A stretch of DNA of 64,000 nucleotides, taken from Citrus sinensis. Lineage: Eukaryota; Streptophyta; Magnoliopsida; Sapindales; Rutaceae. Under the pieces are notes generated by a model. That model was given only the letters and a program-made list of their open reading frames with translations, did no database searches and was not told the origin of the DNA. Positions within the stretch are counted from its first letter, which is position 1, and every line of letters begins with the position of its first letter. The stretch lies in the NCBI RefSeq assembly GCF_022201045.2, contig NC_068564.1, positions 32,083,001-32,147,000 of the forward strand. The letters are read 5' to 3'. Positions 1 through 12,600 of the stretch are shown in pieces. Position numbers and translations under genes: made by a program.

Positions 1-1004
1 CCAGCCAACTAATGGTCGATTATTTGGTCCATGTCCTTACCAGAGAAAATTAAGATCTTCATCTGGAGAGCAGCCAAAAACATACTTCCAACAGCTGAGA
101 ACTTATGGAGGAGGAAAATAGTGCCACAACCCGAATGCCAAATTTGTGGAATCAGCGTGGAAACTGTTGGTCATGCGTTAGTGGAGTGTAAATCTGTTCA
201 CAAAATCTGGAAAACTACCAAGTTTGATGCTGAGCTTAAAAACATTGGTGGCCATGACATTATTGGCATATTGCATGAGCTGGTGAAAAGAGTGGGGAAA
301 TCAGATACAGAGTTGGTGGTCGCTCTTCTATGGGTAATTTGGGGTGTACGAAATCAAAGATTGTTCAAAGGGAAGAGGGAGGACCCTGGCATAGCAGCAG
401 CTAAGGCTGAGGCTGTTGTGGAGTCTTTTAGAAGGATCCAAAGTACTGGGAAAATGGCCAATATTGGAAGTACAGTGGAGAATCGTGTATGTTGGAGTCC
501 CCCCCTCCAAATTGGTGTAAGATCAATGTGGATGCAGCTATAAATCTGGAGGATCATTTAGTTGGGCTGGGAATTGTTATAAGGGATGCTAACAAGAATT
601 TTTTGGCTGCTGCAATCAAGAATACAAGGCTGCACAGTGGCGTTACCTTTGCAGAAGCAGAGGCAATGAACTGGGGAATGAAAGTAGCTTATGATGTAGG
701 GCTGGCAAACATAATCATTGAATCAGACTCTCTCGAAGCTGTAGATTATGTTAACAACAGGAAGAGCAGCAGAACAGAGATCCAGTGACTAATTTCGGAA
801 GTTCAGAATAGATTGAAGGAGTTTTGTTCATGGAAAACACTGCACACGCCAAGATCTTGTAATGCCATTGCTTATTCTCTAGCAAAGTTAGCTCTAGAGA
901 AAAGTATAACTGTTGTTTGAGTAGATTCGTACCCCTCAGAAGTCATGAATTTGTTAAACTCTTTTATGGAGTGAATTTTATTTTCTTCTCAAAAAAAAAA
1001 AAAA
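1..1004 (+). mobile_element. 3' end of a LINE (non-LTR retrotransposon), decayed, cut by the window edge
   Basis: Positions 31-543 encode a zf-RVT type segment with CQICG...H...C spacing, as found after the reverse transcriptase of plant LINEs. Positions 489-920 encode an RNase H-like segment starting WCKINVDAA and containing ESDSLEAV and RSCNAIAYSLAK. The two segments lie in different frames; the break is next to a run of seven C at 497-503. The RNase H frame also has an in-frame TGA at 786-788, after which homology continues to a TGA at 918-920. A short 3' tail ends in 14 A at 991-1004, the usual LINE end. The copy is therefore inactive. The reverse transcriptase domain would lie left of the window. 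No target-site duplication can be tested because the 5' end is missing. Confidence 0.85.
31..920 (+). pseudogene. LINE ORF2 C-terminus: zf-RVT plus RNase H-like domain, frameshifted
   Basis: This is the coding remnant of the LINE above. The zinc-binding segment (C-x2-C, then H-x4-C) precedes a reverse-transcriptase-associated RNase H fold. Two lesions are visible: a frame change near the C7 homopolymer at 497-503, and a TGA at 786-788. Family assignment rests on recognised motifs of the plant LINE polyprotein (zf-RVT, RVT_3). Protein from this copy alone would not include a working RNase H. Confidence 0.8.
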
Positions 1005-1767
1005 GAGAATGACCTTTATCATTGTTAACGAATGAAAATGAATTCAATTTTTCACAGTATAGTCTATATTTGAATGTACAGATAATGATACACACACATG
1101 TACACATACATATTTTTATATATTACAATAATTTTCTATGAGGGCATCCTTACTTTGTTATAATGAAGATGTTACTAACAAAAATATATATATATACACT
1201 AACAGACACAAAAAATATATAATTTTCAATATATTGCTTAATAAAATCCTCACTTTAAATAAAGTGAGAATATATCCACACACAACTACTGCGGGTACTC
1301 TTATTATTATTTTTTTCATGTGGACACGCTGTTAATTAAATTGTGTGGTTTAATAAAATTAGTGCAGACACTCTATTAAACCATATGGTTTAACACCATA
1401 TCCACATTAAAAATAAATAAAGACACCCACACTTAAGAATGGTTACACACACACTCTATCTGACTCCAACCCAAGACCTATATCCTTTGTAAAACTACAA
1501 GCTAACGAGTGGAGGTAAGCTTTGTCTGGACAAAATAGCCTTTTGCACTATAAATTCTCATAACTACATAAGAATCTTGATGATCGCAGAATCGTATCTT
1601 TGGGATTGTAAGAATCAAGGAGACTGATTTGAACGATATTTTTTTCCTTTAACAATCATAAATATATAGCATATATTTGGTGTCTATTTTAGTTATTGGA
1701 TACTATTCTTTAAAATTCTTCAAAAAGGAAAATTTTATAGAATGGGCTTTTAGTGTTTTTTCCTCAA
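1005..1767. other. Intergenic, no gene seen
   Basis: AT-rich sequence with scattered short ORFs of biased composition. I see no RNA gene, conserved domain or clean repeat here. Confidence 0.6.
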
Positions 1768-2249
1768 GAGTGAAGTTATTGGCACCCCTTCATTATCCTT
1801 ATAAACCCCCTTCAAATAAAACTACTTAAAAGACAAATAGAATTGAAAAAAAACTTAGTTTTTTCTTCTTCTTACCTATTGCTTCCTATCTAACTAAAAT
1901 AAATTGTAAAAATTTAGAATAATCTATTATTTTTTCTCAAATTTTCTATTGATTAAATATTTTCGCACTTAGGATTTCTTTCAAATTATAGTGTAAAATA
2001 TTTTAAATTTAAGCTAATGGTTAACATTAAAAAATTCATCACCTATAAAACTTTTTAATTTGTGCATAGGTAATAATAAGATTGCAAAAGAAATGAAAAT
2101 AACACAATAGTACTTTGAGTTTTAACAATAAAAAATTATATGAAAAACTGAAAGTGTATTAAAAAAAAAAGAAATTTCGAAAATAAAATAAATATAATTA
2201 AAAAAGGGGTTCCATGAGGAGATTGAAGAGGTGCCAATACTTGAAACTC
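1768..2249. mobile_element. Non-autonomous inverted-repeat element (MITE-like), 482 bp
   Basis: The left end (GAGTGAAG..TATTGGCACC) and the reverse complement of the right end (GAGTTTCAAGTATTGGCACC) share an imperfect terminal inverted repeat of about 25-30 bp. The interior is AT-rich and non-coding. The ends resemble those of the element at 50457-51085 (GAGT...TA.T.GCACC), so both probably belong to one family. Flanks are T-rich, and no exact target duplication can be assigned. Confidence 0.6.
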
Positions 2250-2612
2250 TTTTTTTTCAATTGATAGATTCTTTTGATCTTTTTGACAAATAGGACGAGC
2301 GGCTATGGAACTAACAGAATATTTAGATTTCTCCTTACCAAAACAACATTTACAAAACCTGAAGGTTTAGCAAGACAACAGTAGTGCACACATAGCTTCT
2401 TAATTTTCACATTAATGATAATATTATGCGTCGCTTTGTCACATAAAATTTGAAGAAGTTGTTTTTTGTTATATGCTAACATGGCCTTTTTAAATTATCA
2501 ACTTTGTGGCCTTCTTGATTAATAACAAAAATTGTTTTTCGTTGTAATTATATAAGTCACTTGCTAAATTTAGAAGAGTAAAATAACAATAGACCTAGAA
2601 CTTATCATAAAA

Positions 2613-2736
2613 GGGAGCTACTACCTTACATTTAACATAAGGTATAGCCCTCTCACTAGTGGTGGGCTTTAGTGGAGCCCACAAATAAATTGTGTGAGTG
2701 GATGTACCTTACGTTAAACGTAAGGTAGCAAAATCC
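2613..2736. mobile_element. Short MITE, 124 bp, with 9-bp target-site duplication
   Basis: The sequence CTACCTTAC sits near both ends in opposite orientation (left GGGAGCTACTACCTTAC, right reverse complement GGATTTTGCTACCTTAC). It is flanked by the direct repeat ATCATAAAA at 2604-2612 and 2737-2745. A 9-bp duplication is typical of Mutator-like elements. Each arm also contains a small palindrome (TTACGTTAAACGTAA on the right). There is no coding capacity. Confidence 0.8.
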
Positions 2737-2990
2737 ATCATAAAATTAATTAACTAATTAATTCTCACTTGAACAATCTGAAAGTAAAATTCTCTAGATA
2801 GTTAGGAGGATACTTTTTCTCTTTCTCATTTTCATTCATCCATACGACCATTAACAAATATTAATAGATACGAGACGGCAATCCTTTCTAAAAAAATTAA
2901 TCATGCCAATATTTTTACAGCATAATTAGATTGTAAGGTATCATTTGCACCTAGTTGTTATGCGATTAATGACAAGGATTTGAGACAGGT

Positions 2991-3013
2991 TTATTATTAT
3001 TATTATTATTATT
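2991..3013. repeat. Microsatellite (TTA)n
   Basis: A near-perfect TTA/ATT trinucleotide run of about 23 bp. Confidence 0.9.
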
Positions 3014-3305
3014 TGGCTTAGAAGAACGACATACAAGCACTATCATCAATAGCATATTCATCGTTATCGTTTGTAGGATGTTGGCTTGTGTCAATTCAGC
3101 CAATTTGCGGCGCACATATTTATTATATACCTTTCGAAAATAGCTAGAAAAATGTTCAAAAATATATTGTTAGTTTCGTGGCCCATGTATATGTCATCGT
3201 TGGGCATTGATTTAGTGCGCAGAGAGATCATGTTTTCTTAGTAAATTATGAAAAACTTTTATAGATATTTAAAAGTGGTGTCATAGTTTTTTTTTTTTTT
3301 CTAAT

Positions 3306-3430
3306 TTCGATTATTATCGATATTGATTATTGACCCATCTGTTTGAAATTTATTTTTCATTTCGATTATTATCGATATTGATTATTGACCCATCTGTTTG
3401 AAATTTATTTTTCATTTCGATTATTATCGA
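3306..3430. repeat. Tandem repeat, 55-bp unit, about 2.3 copies
   Basis: The unit starts TTCGATTATTATCGATATTG. Copies begin at 3306, 3361 and 3416, and the third ends after about 15 bp. The first two copies appear identical, which suggests a recent duplication. Confidence 0.9.
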
Positions 3431-3791
3431 GCATACATATCACTTAGAACTTTAACAATATCTTGTAGTTGTATGGAAACGGGAAAAAAATATAATAATA
3501 ATAGAGTATCCGATGGGCAACAAAAATAGCTAGCTGGATTAACAAATGCCATGAATAATGGACTAATATTTAGTATTTACAATAATATACACCCACAAAT
3601 CGGTGCGTGCTCCAGTTATTATCAATTTATTAGCTTCAAAGTTACAACTAATTAAAATAATTTGAAGAGATTTAAATCTCAATAACTGATGAACCGAAGT
3701 TAATTCAATATCGGTCCATGCGTGCAGAGAGAGTTTAAATGATTACATTACAAACATACAGTTAATAATTAGGTTAATTATGATAATTAAT

Positions 3792-5114
3792 TCAGCTCCT
3801 GTTTATGCTTAAACCAAAAAGCCAATGTGGCATCTTTTTTTCTCGATCAAATGTTGCACTTGAGCTGCTCATTGGTGTGTTAGGGCAACTAGAATCTTCT
3901 CCTCGATCAGATTTAAATGAAGCTGGCGAATCAAGGCATCCTAGTTTGTGGCCTTTTGATTTCTTCTTTTTGTTGCTTGAGCTAGCTCCAATGCTTAGTG
4001 TCAATTCAACTTCACCATCTTCATTATCATCAGAGCCATGATGGTCAGTGCTCATTTTATTGCTTGGACCAGCTGCATTTTCTTCATCAATGGCAGTACT
4101 GACTCCTGTTGTCATGTTATTGTCTTCTAAAGTTGCCGGCCTTTCGAGGTCGAAGCCGCCTCTTGCCATTTTCATTATGGTTTCTCCAGAACAGCTTCCA
4201 CTCCTCTCCCTTGCATCATCAATAACATTTTGAAAATGCAAAATGAAGCCAGAATTTTTTTGTGCTGTTGTTGTGGCATGACTGATATTCCCTTTGTTGC
4301 TGAATTGGGAATGGTTAATTTCTGATGAGCTCCAAATTCTAGTGTTTTGCTTTGATTCTTGCTTTCGCTCCCCCATCAACCTCTTTTGAACACCATACAG
4401 CCTGTGGAGTTCCTGTACCTGTAATAATAGTTTACGTATAATTAATTTCCATTTTCATTGTTGTTCATAAAACTAATCAAACCAAATTCAGGTTTTTATT
4501 TTTTCAACATAAAAATAAAAATTCGCCAAAGCTATAGGTCTCTATACCTTGTTATTATGTAATTATCTAATCCCTCGAAGTTCACCCCAAAAAAAAAAAA
4601 ATGTCGTAAGATCATGCATGATACATATGTGAACTAGCTTGGAAGCCACTTTCTTTGAATTTTAAAAGTTTCTTAAGTGCATATATATATTTTAAACTAT
4701 GTTTGATATTGTGTACACTTTCGTCAAAGAAGTATGTATATATGGTTTGTGTTAAAAACAAAGCTTATTATCATTATCTTTTATTCATATAATGGTAGCT
4801 AATTAATAGAATGATTTTTGTATCTTAAAAAAAAAAAAAAAAAAAAGAGAGCAGAAGGGTTGTTCGATTCTTACCTGATGTTTGAAGATCTCTTCTTGGA
4901 TCTGCATTGTCTTTTTTATGGATTCTATGTTGTGTTTTTCAAGCATTTTCTCCATGGAGTCACTAAAATTATTGTCAGTCTTATGAAACTTGTTTAACTT
5001 TCTGGCTTGTAAATAGTTCCAATCATCAACTCGATATGGCAAAGTGAAGCTGCTGTTGCTATTTGTTGAAGTTGCTGTTAATGGATCAAATGCATGTTCA
5101 ATTTTGGTTCCCAT
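3792..5114 (-). CDS. DUF863-like nuclear protein with EAR-like motif (two coding exons)
   Basis: Coding exons run 5114-4875 and 4418-3792 and give 288 residues. Donor CATCAG|GTAAG and acceptor TTACAG|GTACAG keep the frame. The signature is MGTKIE at the start and, across the intron, IFKHQ|VQELHRLYGVQKRLMGE. This matches the N-terminal region of plant DUF863-type proteins (typically ..IFKNQVYELHRLYRIQRDLM). The rest is low-complexity and acidic, with ELTLSI at residues 218-223 (an EAR-like LxLxI repressor motif) followed by a basic NKKKKSKGHK stretch that could act as a nuclear signal. The C-terminus is MPHWLFGLSINRS. The ATG at 5114 is preferred over the in-frame ATG at 5123 because TTTTATGTCAG just upstream looks like a 3' splice site of a leader intron. 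Function is unknown; a role in transcription is inferred only from the EAR-like motif. Confidence 0.72.
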
Positions 5115-6480
5115 GCCTGACATAAAATGAATGACGGAATTGATCCATTATATCTCAGCACATACATATGTATATATTAGCAAAAACTCAAAAAAAAGAA
5201 GAAAATTAACTAATATGATCTCTTTTAATTTGCTTTCGTAAATGGGGTTGGTAAGATTTATTCTGAATGAAGGCACATAGAGAAGACAGGGTGTAGTTGA
5301 CCAAAAGACCTGATCAATTGATCAATTTGAGTCATGTATCTTCAACTATATATGCTGAGAATTGAATGCAATAAAAGATATAAAAGATCTGAAAATTGAA
5401 TGCAATAGAAGACATAAAAGACTATTGATTATTCTTCAAGTTCAATCACACTAATAAGCAGTAATTTACATGGTGTGTAATAATTTTTTCAAGAAAAAAA
5501 CTTTACGGTTCCCTAATTGGGGAACCGAATGCAGGCCACGTTTAGGAGTAAGACAAGTAACCCACATGGAATAAATTAAAGTTGGTTTCAAGTTGTAGTG
5601 GTTAAATTTAATTTTGTCTCAGTGATTGAAGAAACAAGGTGGAAACCAAATGAAATTGTTTCCAAAAATTGCTCTTGGAAGCTTTAGATTTGTTGTTATA
5701 CCTAACACTGTCTCCACACCATAAATGGATATGAGATGTGGCCAATACAGAGACCAAAACTAGGAAAGTGGTATCATCTTTAGAAAAGTTTCCACTTCTT
5801 TATGTTTCTTATATCACCAAAAAGCTTAAGCTTAATTACGCAGAAACTTGAAGCAATTAATTAAAATCCTAGTGTATATCTCTTGCAAGAATAAAGAAAA
5901 AAAGAAAAAGAATATCAATAAGAGTGCAACAAGAAGTGATGAAGTTGCATAAGAACAATCAATTATCATGAAACTTTTACTAATCAGCATATGTATATTA
6001 TTCTCATTAATTACCTGCAAAAAAAAGATAGCCGGATCGCGATTTTCGTGTACGAATCTCATTGAAAATAACTATATTCTTCTTCCCCGGTACCAAAGCC
6101 AGTCCTTTGATCCATAAGAAAAAGAAAAGAACTCAACAACGCGAAAACCATGTCTTGTGATTCATTTTGAGCAAATAAACAGGGACGGAGCAACCTAAGG
6201 AGTGCAACCCCTATGCACCAGCAAAAAGCGCTTTTGACAGGCAAGAACCAGGAAGCACTTTCCTTAGATAAACAACAAAGAGAATCCCTCACACTTTAAG
6301 AGAGAAAAAAAAAATACAATCGGGGTCTTAATAATTCAACCATGACAGGCTGTGAAAGAGAAGGGGGAGAGAGAGAGAGAGAGAGGCAAGCCAAAAAAAA
6401 AAAAAAAAATTGTTGGAATTGCTAGCAATGAGTGTATAATATTTTTTGTGTGTTGAGAGAGCTAGATGTGTTCTGTTTAT
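5115..6480 (-). promoter_or_regulatory. Leader intron, 5' UTR exon and promoter of the DUF863-like gene
   Basis: On the minus strand a plausible donor TTTTGCAG|GTAAT lies near 6013-6020 and an acceptor at about 5117. This implies a 5' UTR intron of roughly 0.9 kb. Upstream are a CT-rich tract (plus-strand GA run at about 6366-6386) and a minus-strand TATATAAA near 6474-6484, a candidate TATA box. This is inferred from sequence alone. Confidence 0.4.
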
Positions 6481-6639
6481 ATATGTGTGGGTATATATAT
6501 AATGTAATTTATGTTGTATTATCATATCATGATGTTGTTTGTTTAGTACTATTTCTGTTTGCAAACTGCAGGTTGGAGGAAAATCAAAGGGAGACGGGAC
6601 CACTGTGTTATACACTAATTATAAGGGGAAAAAAATGAC

Positions 6640-9600
6640 AATTCTAAATTTCTTAAGCCAATTAATATAAATCTGTGAACAAGATATTCCAGACAAGTAA
6701 CGAGTTTCCCAGGACATAGAGATATGCATGGATGATGGAAAGTTGGTACTTTTTCTTTCTCATTATTGGGCCCAATTTTTTTTTTTTTTTTTTTTACTTA
6801 TTTTCTGAGAAATTCAATGACACCCATTTGACAATTATTCTATTAGGAAAATGACCAAACCCCCCCTTGTGTTAAGTAAAATTATCATTGTCATGCGAAT
6901 TTATTTTAGCACAAATTTCAGACATTGGCATTCCGTGAACATGCATGCCGCTGTAAAAAGTGACACAGACAAATACCTTAATTTAAATAACCAAGAAAAA
7001 ATTGTAATCAACAAAGAGAATCTATGTATTTTTAAGTGAAACAATATTCAAAGATGATTTATGGCAATTTTTTTATTAGATTATCAAATGGAATCATCTC
7101 AACCACTTTTGGCTTGTATCTCATAAGCATAAATATCTACTCTTTTGAAAAAGAAATAATTTTTTGGCATTTATATCTTTGTTACTAATATAACAAAGTA
7201 GCCATCATACGTATGTTTTGTCTGATAACTGAAAAACCAATTAAATTTTTGCACATGTCCTTAGAAAATCCAGTTACGGCTTATCATCACTCATTTGTTA
7301 TTTTCCTTGCTCTCCATGGAACACGAGATACCCTACAATCAGGAACAAAAGTGTACTAACAATTAGTAAAGTGAAAATTAAAACACTTCTCTAATTGCTT
7401 AACTTTTGGGTTGACTCAATAAGCTCGGGTCTTAATAAATTCAGTACTCGTTTATCTAGTAGCTTAAGCTTTTGAGTTTGCAGGGTTATAACGAGTTTCT
7501 ATATTAACTTGTAGTACAACATTGAATTACAACCAACAATAGATAGACTGTGGTAACTAATCTCAATTTTACATTTTAAATCATACAAAATCCCACACCT
7601 AATAAATTTTTTTTCAGACTTAAGTATGAATGAAGAAACTTGTAAAGGAATTTAACATTAATGTTCACGTTGTAATAATAACAAATTTATAGCTTGATCA
7701 AATAGAAATGTAATCTGTACAAATATTAGTACCGTATTGCATAGCCGAATCCGCATTTTTTTCAAAAAGGGGAAGCTTCATATCCATCGTTTTCCTGCAA
7801 AAGCTAAATTGAGAATAAAAACATGTTAAGCCACACCTAAATAAGTGTAATTTTAAATTTTAAAATTATTAATAATTCTCCGGTGAGAACATCATAAGAT
7901 GTCACAAACAGATAAAAAAAAATCTAAATTTTAATATATTAACAAATAAAAAAATATAGTGTTTAATATATTACAATTTATATTTTTCATTTTAATGTAG
8001 ATCCTAACTTTATATATATATATTACAGCTATACATATGCACATGTCTGAGTGGATTATTATATGAAAAATAAGAATACAAAATTGTTTTAAAGATTTTA
8101 TATTTGTGGGCAGGCATGCCTTCGCCTGTCCTTGTCTTAATTCTCTACTTTGTTTAATTACCTTCATCTCTATCTCTGCTCAAAGTCCCACGATAACATG
8201 GCCTCGGGCTTTCGTCATTATCTATATAAATTGCACACCATAATTTATCTGCAATATGCACGAATTTTCATGCCCACATCTTCAAGCCGGGATATGTCCG
8301 TTTGTATGTATACTTTAATGAAAAAAAAAAATGGAGCTCAGGCTCTCAAGGTTTTCTGATAATTTAGAAATGGATCCACATATTTCATTTTAGCTTAGAT
8401 CATCATAGTCAACTTTTTATCTCCCATTTTTTTTTCCTTTATAAAATTAATTAATCTCAGAATTGCGCAGGTTTCGCAAAATATATATTGATCAATGGTA
8501 TATCTGATATCTCTAAATAAATCAAATGTATGTATGTATGTATATATATGTCTGTGGGTGTATGTATATATATCTATCTATCAACGTCAATCATCATATA
8601 ACTGTTTGGATAAGTTCTACTGCTAAATAGCCGAAATGTTTGAAAATAGAGAGTTGAGTTTGCATCTAAATTTGGGTAAAATTAAAAATCAAATTAATTT
8701 ATCAAGATTCTCTCTTGATCAATGAAATTTGATGTGGAGATTAAAAAAAAAAAAAAAAAGATTTTGGGTAACCTTTGGTCGTGGGAGTAACGTGTGTTCC
8801 TCTAAGATCCAAGTGAAGACGACGGTGACATGGATTGGTCAAGAATAAATACGACGAGTACATTTTAACCTACTTGATCTCCTCTTAGGTGCAGCGCCCC
8901 CCGATCTAATAACGAAGCAGAATGAAGCCAATAACATCTATTGAATAGTAATATATATACCAGGGCAAGGGCAATAATGCTGCTTTGTTTGGCCAACATC
9001 GATATCATTCAACAACTTCAAGGGGACCACGGTTCAGGTACTGTGACCTCCTGGCTTATTAGGCTGTGATTTTGATAAGTGCTTTTGCAGAATCAACTTG
9101 CGTCACAAAGTTTTCAAATTTGATATCATTTTCACAAACTAACTTTCGTTTTAAGAATCTTGATGTGAGGTGGTACTCTTTTCTTTTTTTTTTTTTTTTT
9201 CTTTTTTCTTTTTTCTTTTTTCTTTTTAAAGGACACTTTAACACAAGGGTATTAGTCAATCTGAGGTGCGGATTGTCAAGGGGAAAATAAAAATTCAATA
9301 ATAGTTGATAATAAATCTTGGATTATTTACGTAAACTTGAGGGATTGGAGAATAGAACTAAATTCTTAGCACAGTACACAGGCTTCCTCTATATGAATAT
9401 TCTATAATGAATTTACAAATTTCCACCTATGATAAAATCCCCATTTTGTAAAATACGTACGTACATATCCACTGAAGGCGTTCCTTAAATTATGTTTCGA
9501 ATCTCTTTCACAGTAGTAATCTTAGAATTAGATTTATATCTAAAATCATTTCCATACAAGAGATAATTAAAGACAGAGATCAGAGCACCATGCATGTGAA

Positions 9601-12600
9601 GCACCCACATTAGTACATACAACGGTTTTTAAATATATTATAAGAGAATTTTCACCCTCCATTAGTTTCGGAGGAGTTATGCTGTCACTTCACAAGTGGT
9701 TATACTTTGGTCCGTAGACAATAACTCCCGTCTTGATCTTCAAAACCGGAATTAATTAAGCTGGCCGAAAAAAAAAACATAAAAATTGATGAAGAATCTA
9801 GTAGTCCCTTTCAGCCTTCTTCAGATTTTTACGTACTAAATTGTCTTTCACTCATACATTTATTTCACCGATTGATTGGTGTCTTTTGACTGTCATCAAT
9901 AAAATATCTGGTAGAAAACCAATCCACCAAATCCAACTCCAACTCGACTCACTTAATCACGCTTTCTTCTGTGCACTAAGCCTCTTCATATTCATCATAC
10001 TTAGCATTGACTAATTTGTCTCCAATCGGTTGATGTGAACAATGATGATACAAAAAATGACTTCCAATTGCCAAAATCTGGATTTGACAAAACGCATTTG
10101 TGTATGAGGTTCGGATTTTATAACATGCACCGTCTGTGTTGACAACGAACCTACTATGGTACCTGGTATTTATCATATTTGTCTACAACTTTTTCTATTG
10201 GGTATTGATTTTACCGTTTTTAATATTAGAAATTATGATTATATTACCGTTAGACTGGGGATTTTTAGTATTAATTATTTAATTAGAACAGTTATTGTAA
10301 TTAACAGTTCACTATCACAAGTTCGCATTTCCTAAATTACGATTTAATGTTTTCTGTTAAAGGTTATTCGTAAACATGACGGAACTACGTTGAGTCTTCT
10401 ACTTCCAATTGAAAAATATACCTCAAGCTAAAAACTTCATCTGGCATGGCCTCCTCACTTTTTTTTTTTTTTTCTCCTTTTCTAAATTTACTTTCAGTAT
10501 CATGTCTCTTGCCGAACCAAATTCTAGTTTTGCCATTATACTTAATTAAAGTATTATAAATTCCGTCTCGATGCGACCCAAAAAGAAAAGGAAAACACTT
10601 GAGAATTGGAAGGGGGGCTTTCTTTGAAGAAAAATAAACAGAAAGAATTGTTAAATATCTCCCATGCGAGGTGGAGGAATTGACACCCACGTGATGCCCA
10701 GTTAATTCTCTTTCTCAATCCACTCCTATTCTTGTATGTCTTGTATCACAAGATAAATGGAAAAAGAAAAAAGAAAAAAAAAAGTGAATAGTAGATAAAG
10801 GAGAAAGAGGACAAAGCAAGTGAAGGTTAGGCATCTTTCAATTGGAAATGAAGTTCGTTCTCTAATCCAGTGGATTGTTTATCAGCACGCGTTGTAGCCT
10901 TTCGGAGGCACAAGCTTTAATATTGTGGACCCTTTAATGCCAAGCCTTTCCTATTGTCCTCAATATCACCTAACATCATCAGTCGTCGCTTTCATTTTTC
11001 TTTCGACCTATTCTTATCTTCCTCTCAAGGTTTGTCTTTTCCAAAATTTTAGAGGTTCCCCAAAGTTACATTAAATGTACCTCACTATCTTATTACTTGT
11101 ATATATATTAAAAAAATTAGATTATAAATTACAATAAATATAACTTTAAAAAATTTAATTTTAGAAGGATTTCACACCCAACTCAAACTATAATTTGCCC
11201 TTAATATAATCAACTTCTTTAATAATTTATTTTCTTTTTAAATATGTATTGCAATAGAATTCTTTCAATACATAGGATGAAACAGCACTTTCAAGTTCAA
11301 TCCCCTAGTGTATATTATCAATTTTTTTTTTAAATATTTAAAAGCATATCTGGCTCTTTCAAAGTCTTGATATCTATGCTATGTCATTATATTATTGAGC
11401 TGAGAGGTTTTGATAGATTTTAGCTTGAAAATATTAGCAGACTTGTTTAATGTAATATACAAGATTATAATGGGTTAATTTTTTTCAACAACTAAATAAA
11501 CATGATATTTTAAAGAGAATGTTTCATTATTGATCAAAAAAGAAAGAAAAGAAACCCTTTTGAAAGGGAGATAAACTGACTTAAATTTTACCCATACATT
11601 GTTACTTAATATCAGATAGATCAAATTTATGTAATACTTAATTATAAACGTTTGCTTTTTTTTTTTCAATTACATGAGACTAATGTTCAAATTACAACTC
11701 ATATTTAATGATATTAGTAAGCTAATATTTATAATCAGACAATTGCTGAGACTAATTTATAAATCTCATATAGCACAACCTAGTTCAGATTTTAATCCTC
11801 TCTAATATTCGAGAGAGGCCCACTTCACTCATATTTCAAAAAAGAGATGACTACTTTCACTCAAATTGAGAAAAAAAATTAACTCTCACAATATATTATA
11901 GATACTCAAACCCAAAATTTCACAATTAAGAGGTTTGAATTCTAACCACTATTAGCCTAGTGGCTATAAACGTTTGCGGTCGAGAGTTGTTGTATATTTA
12001 ATTTTTTGAATATGATTGGCTCCCATGAGAGTTTTGCGTGCTTGTGTGTAGATCTATCATAAATGAAGTGGGGTTCAAAGTGACACTTGTCATACGCCCA
12101 ATTAATAAACATGATTTTGGTCCTCTTTATAACTTGTTGTTTAATCCAAGTGGAGAAAATCTAATGTTCATTTCGTGAGTTGACTTGACGGTGATATAAT
12201 TATTTCATTATTCTTCTATAGAGATTCTTAGAGGCCCAACTTAATACTAGGTGGATGATTAAATAAGCAAATTGACTCTTGATCTTGATCTTGATTGATC
12301 TTATCTTAATTGAATAGAAAGCTTGAAAGTTTTTGTTTCATTTTCATTGTCATATAAAAATTAAATAAAATTTAATATTAATTTCATCCTCAATGTGGAT
12401 GAGATATGAACTCATAGTCTTGTTATACGGCCAAATAATGATTAAAAAAATATACTATTAAGGTTGGCATGGTCACACAAAAATAATGCATCACTTTTTA
12501 ATTAATCTTCGAAGATGTTTATGATTTACGAGATCACTTTATATAACATGCGTGAACTTGTAAACCAATGATGGTCAATTTTTTATCTATCTTAACTTTA

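Noticed and set aside
5508-5528. Short palindrome GGTTCCC..GGGGAACC considered as a regulatory hairpin or microRNA arm
   Set aside because: The stem is only about 8 bp, far too short for a microRNA precursor, and no context supports a regulator site.
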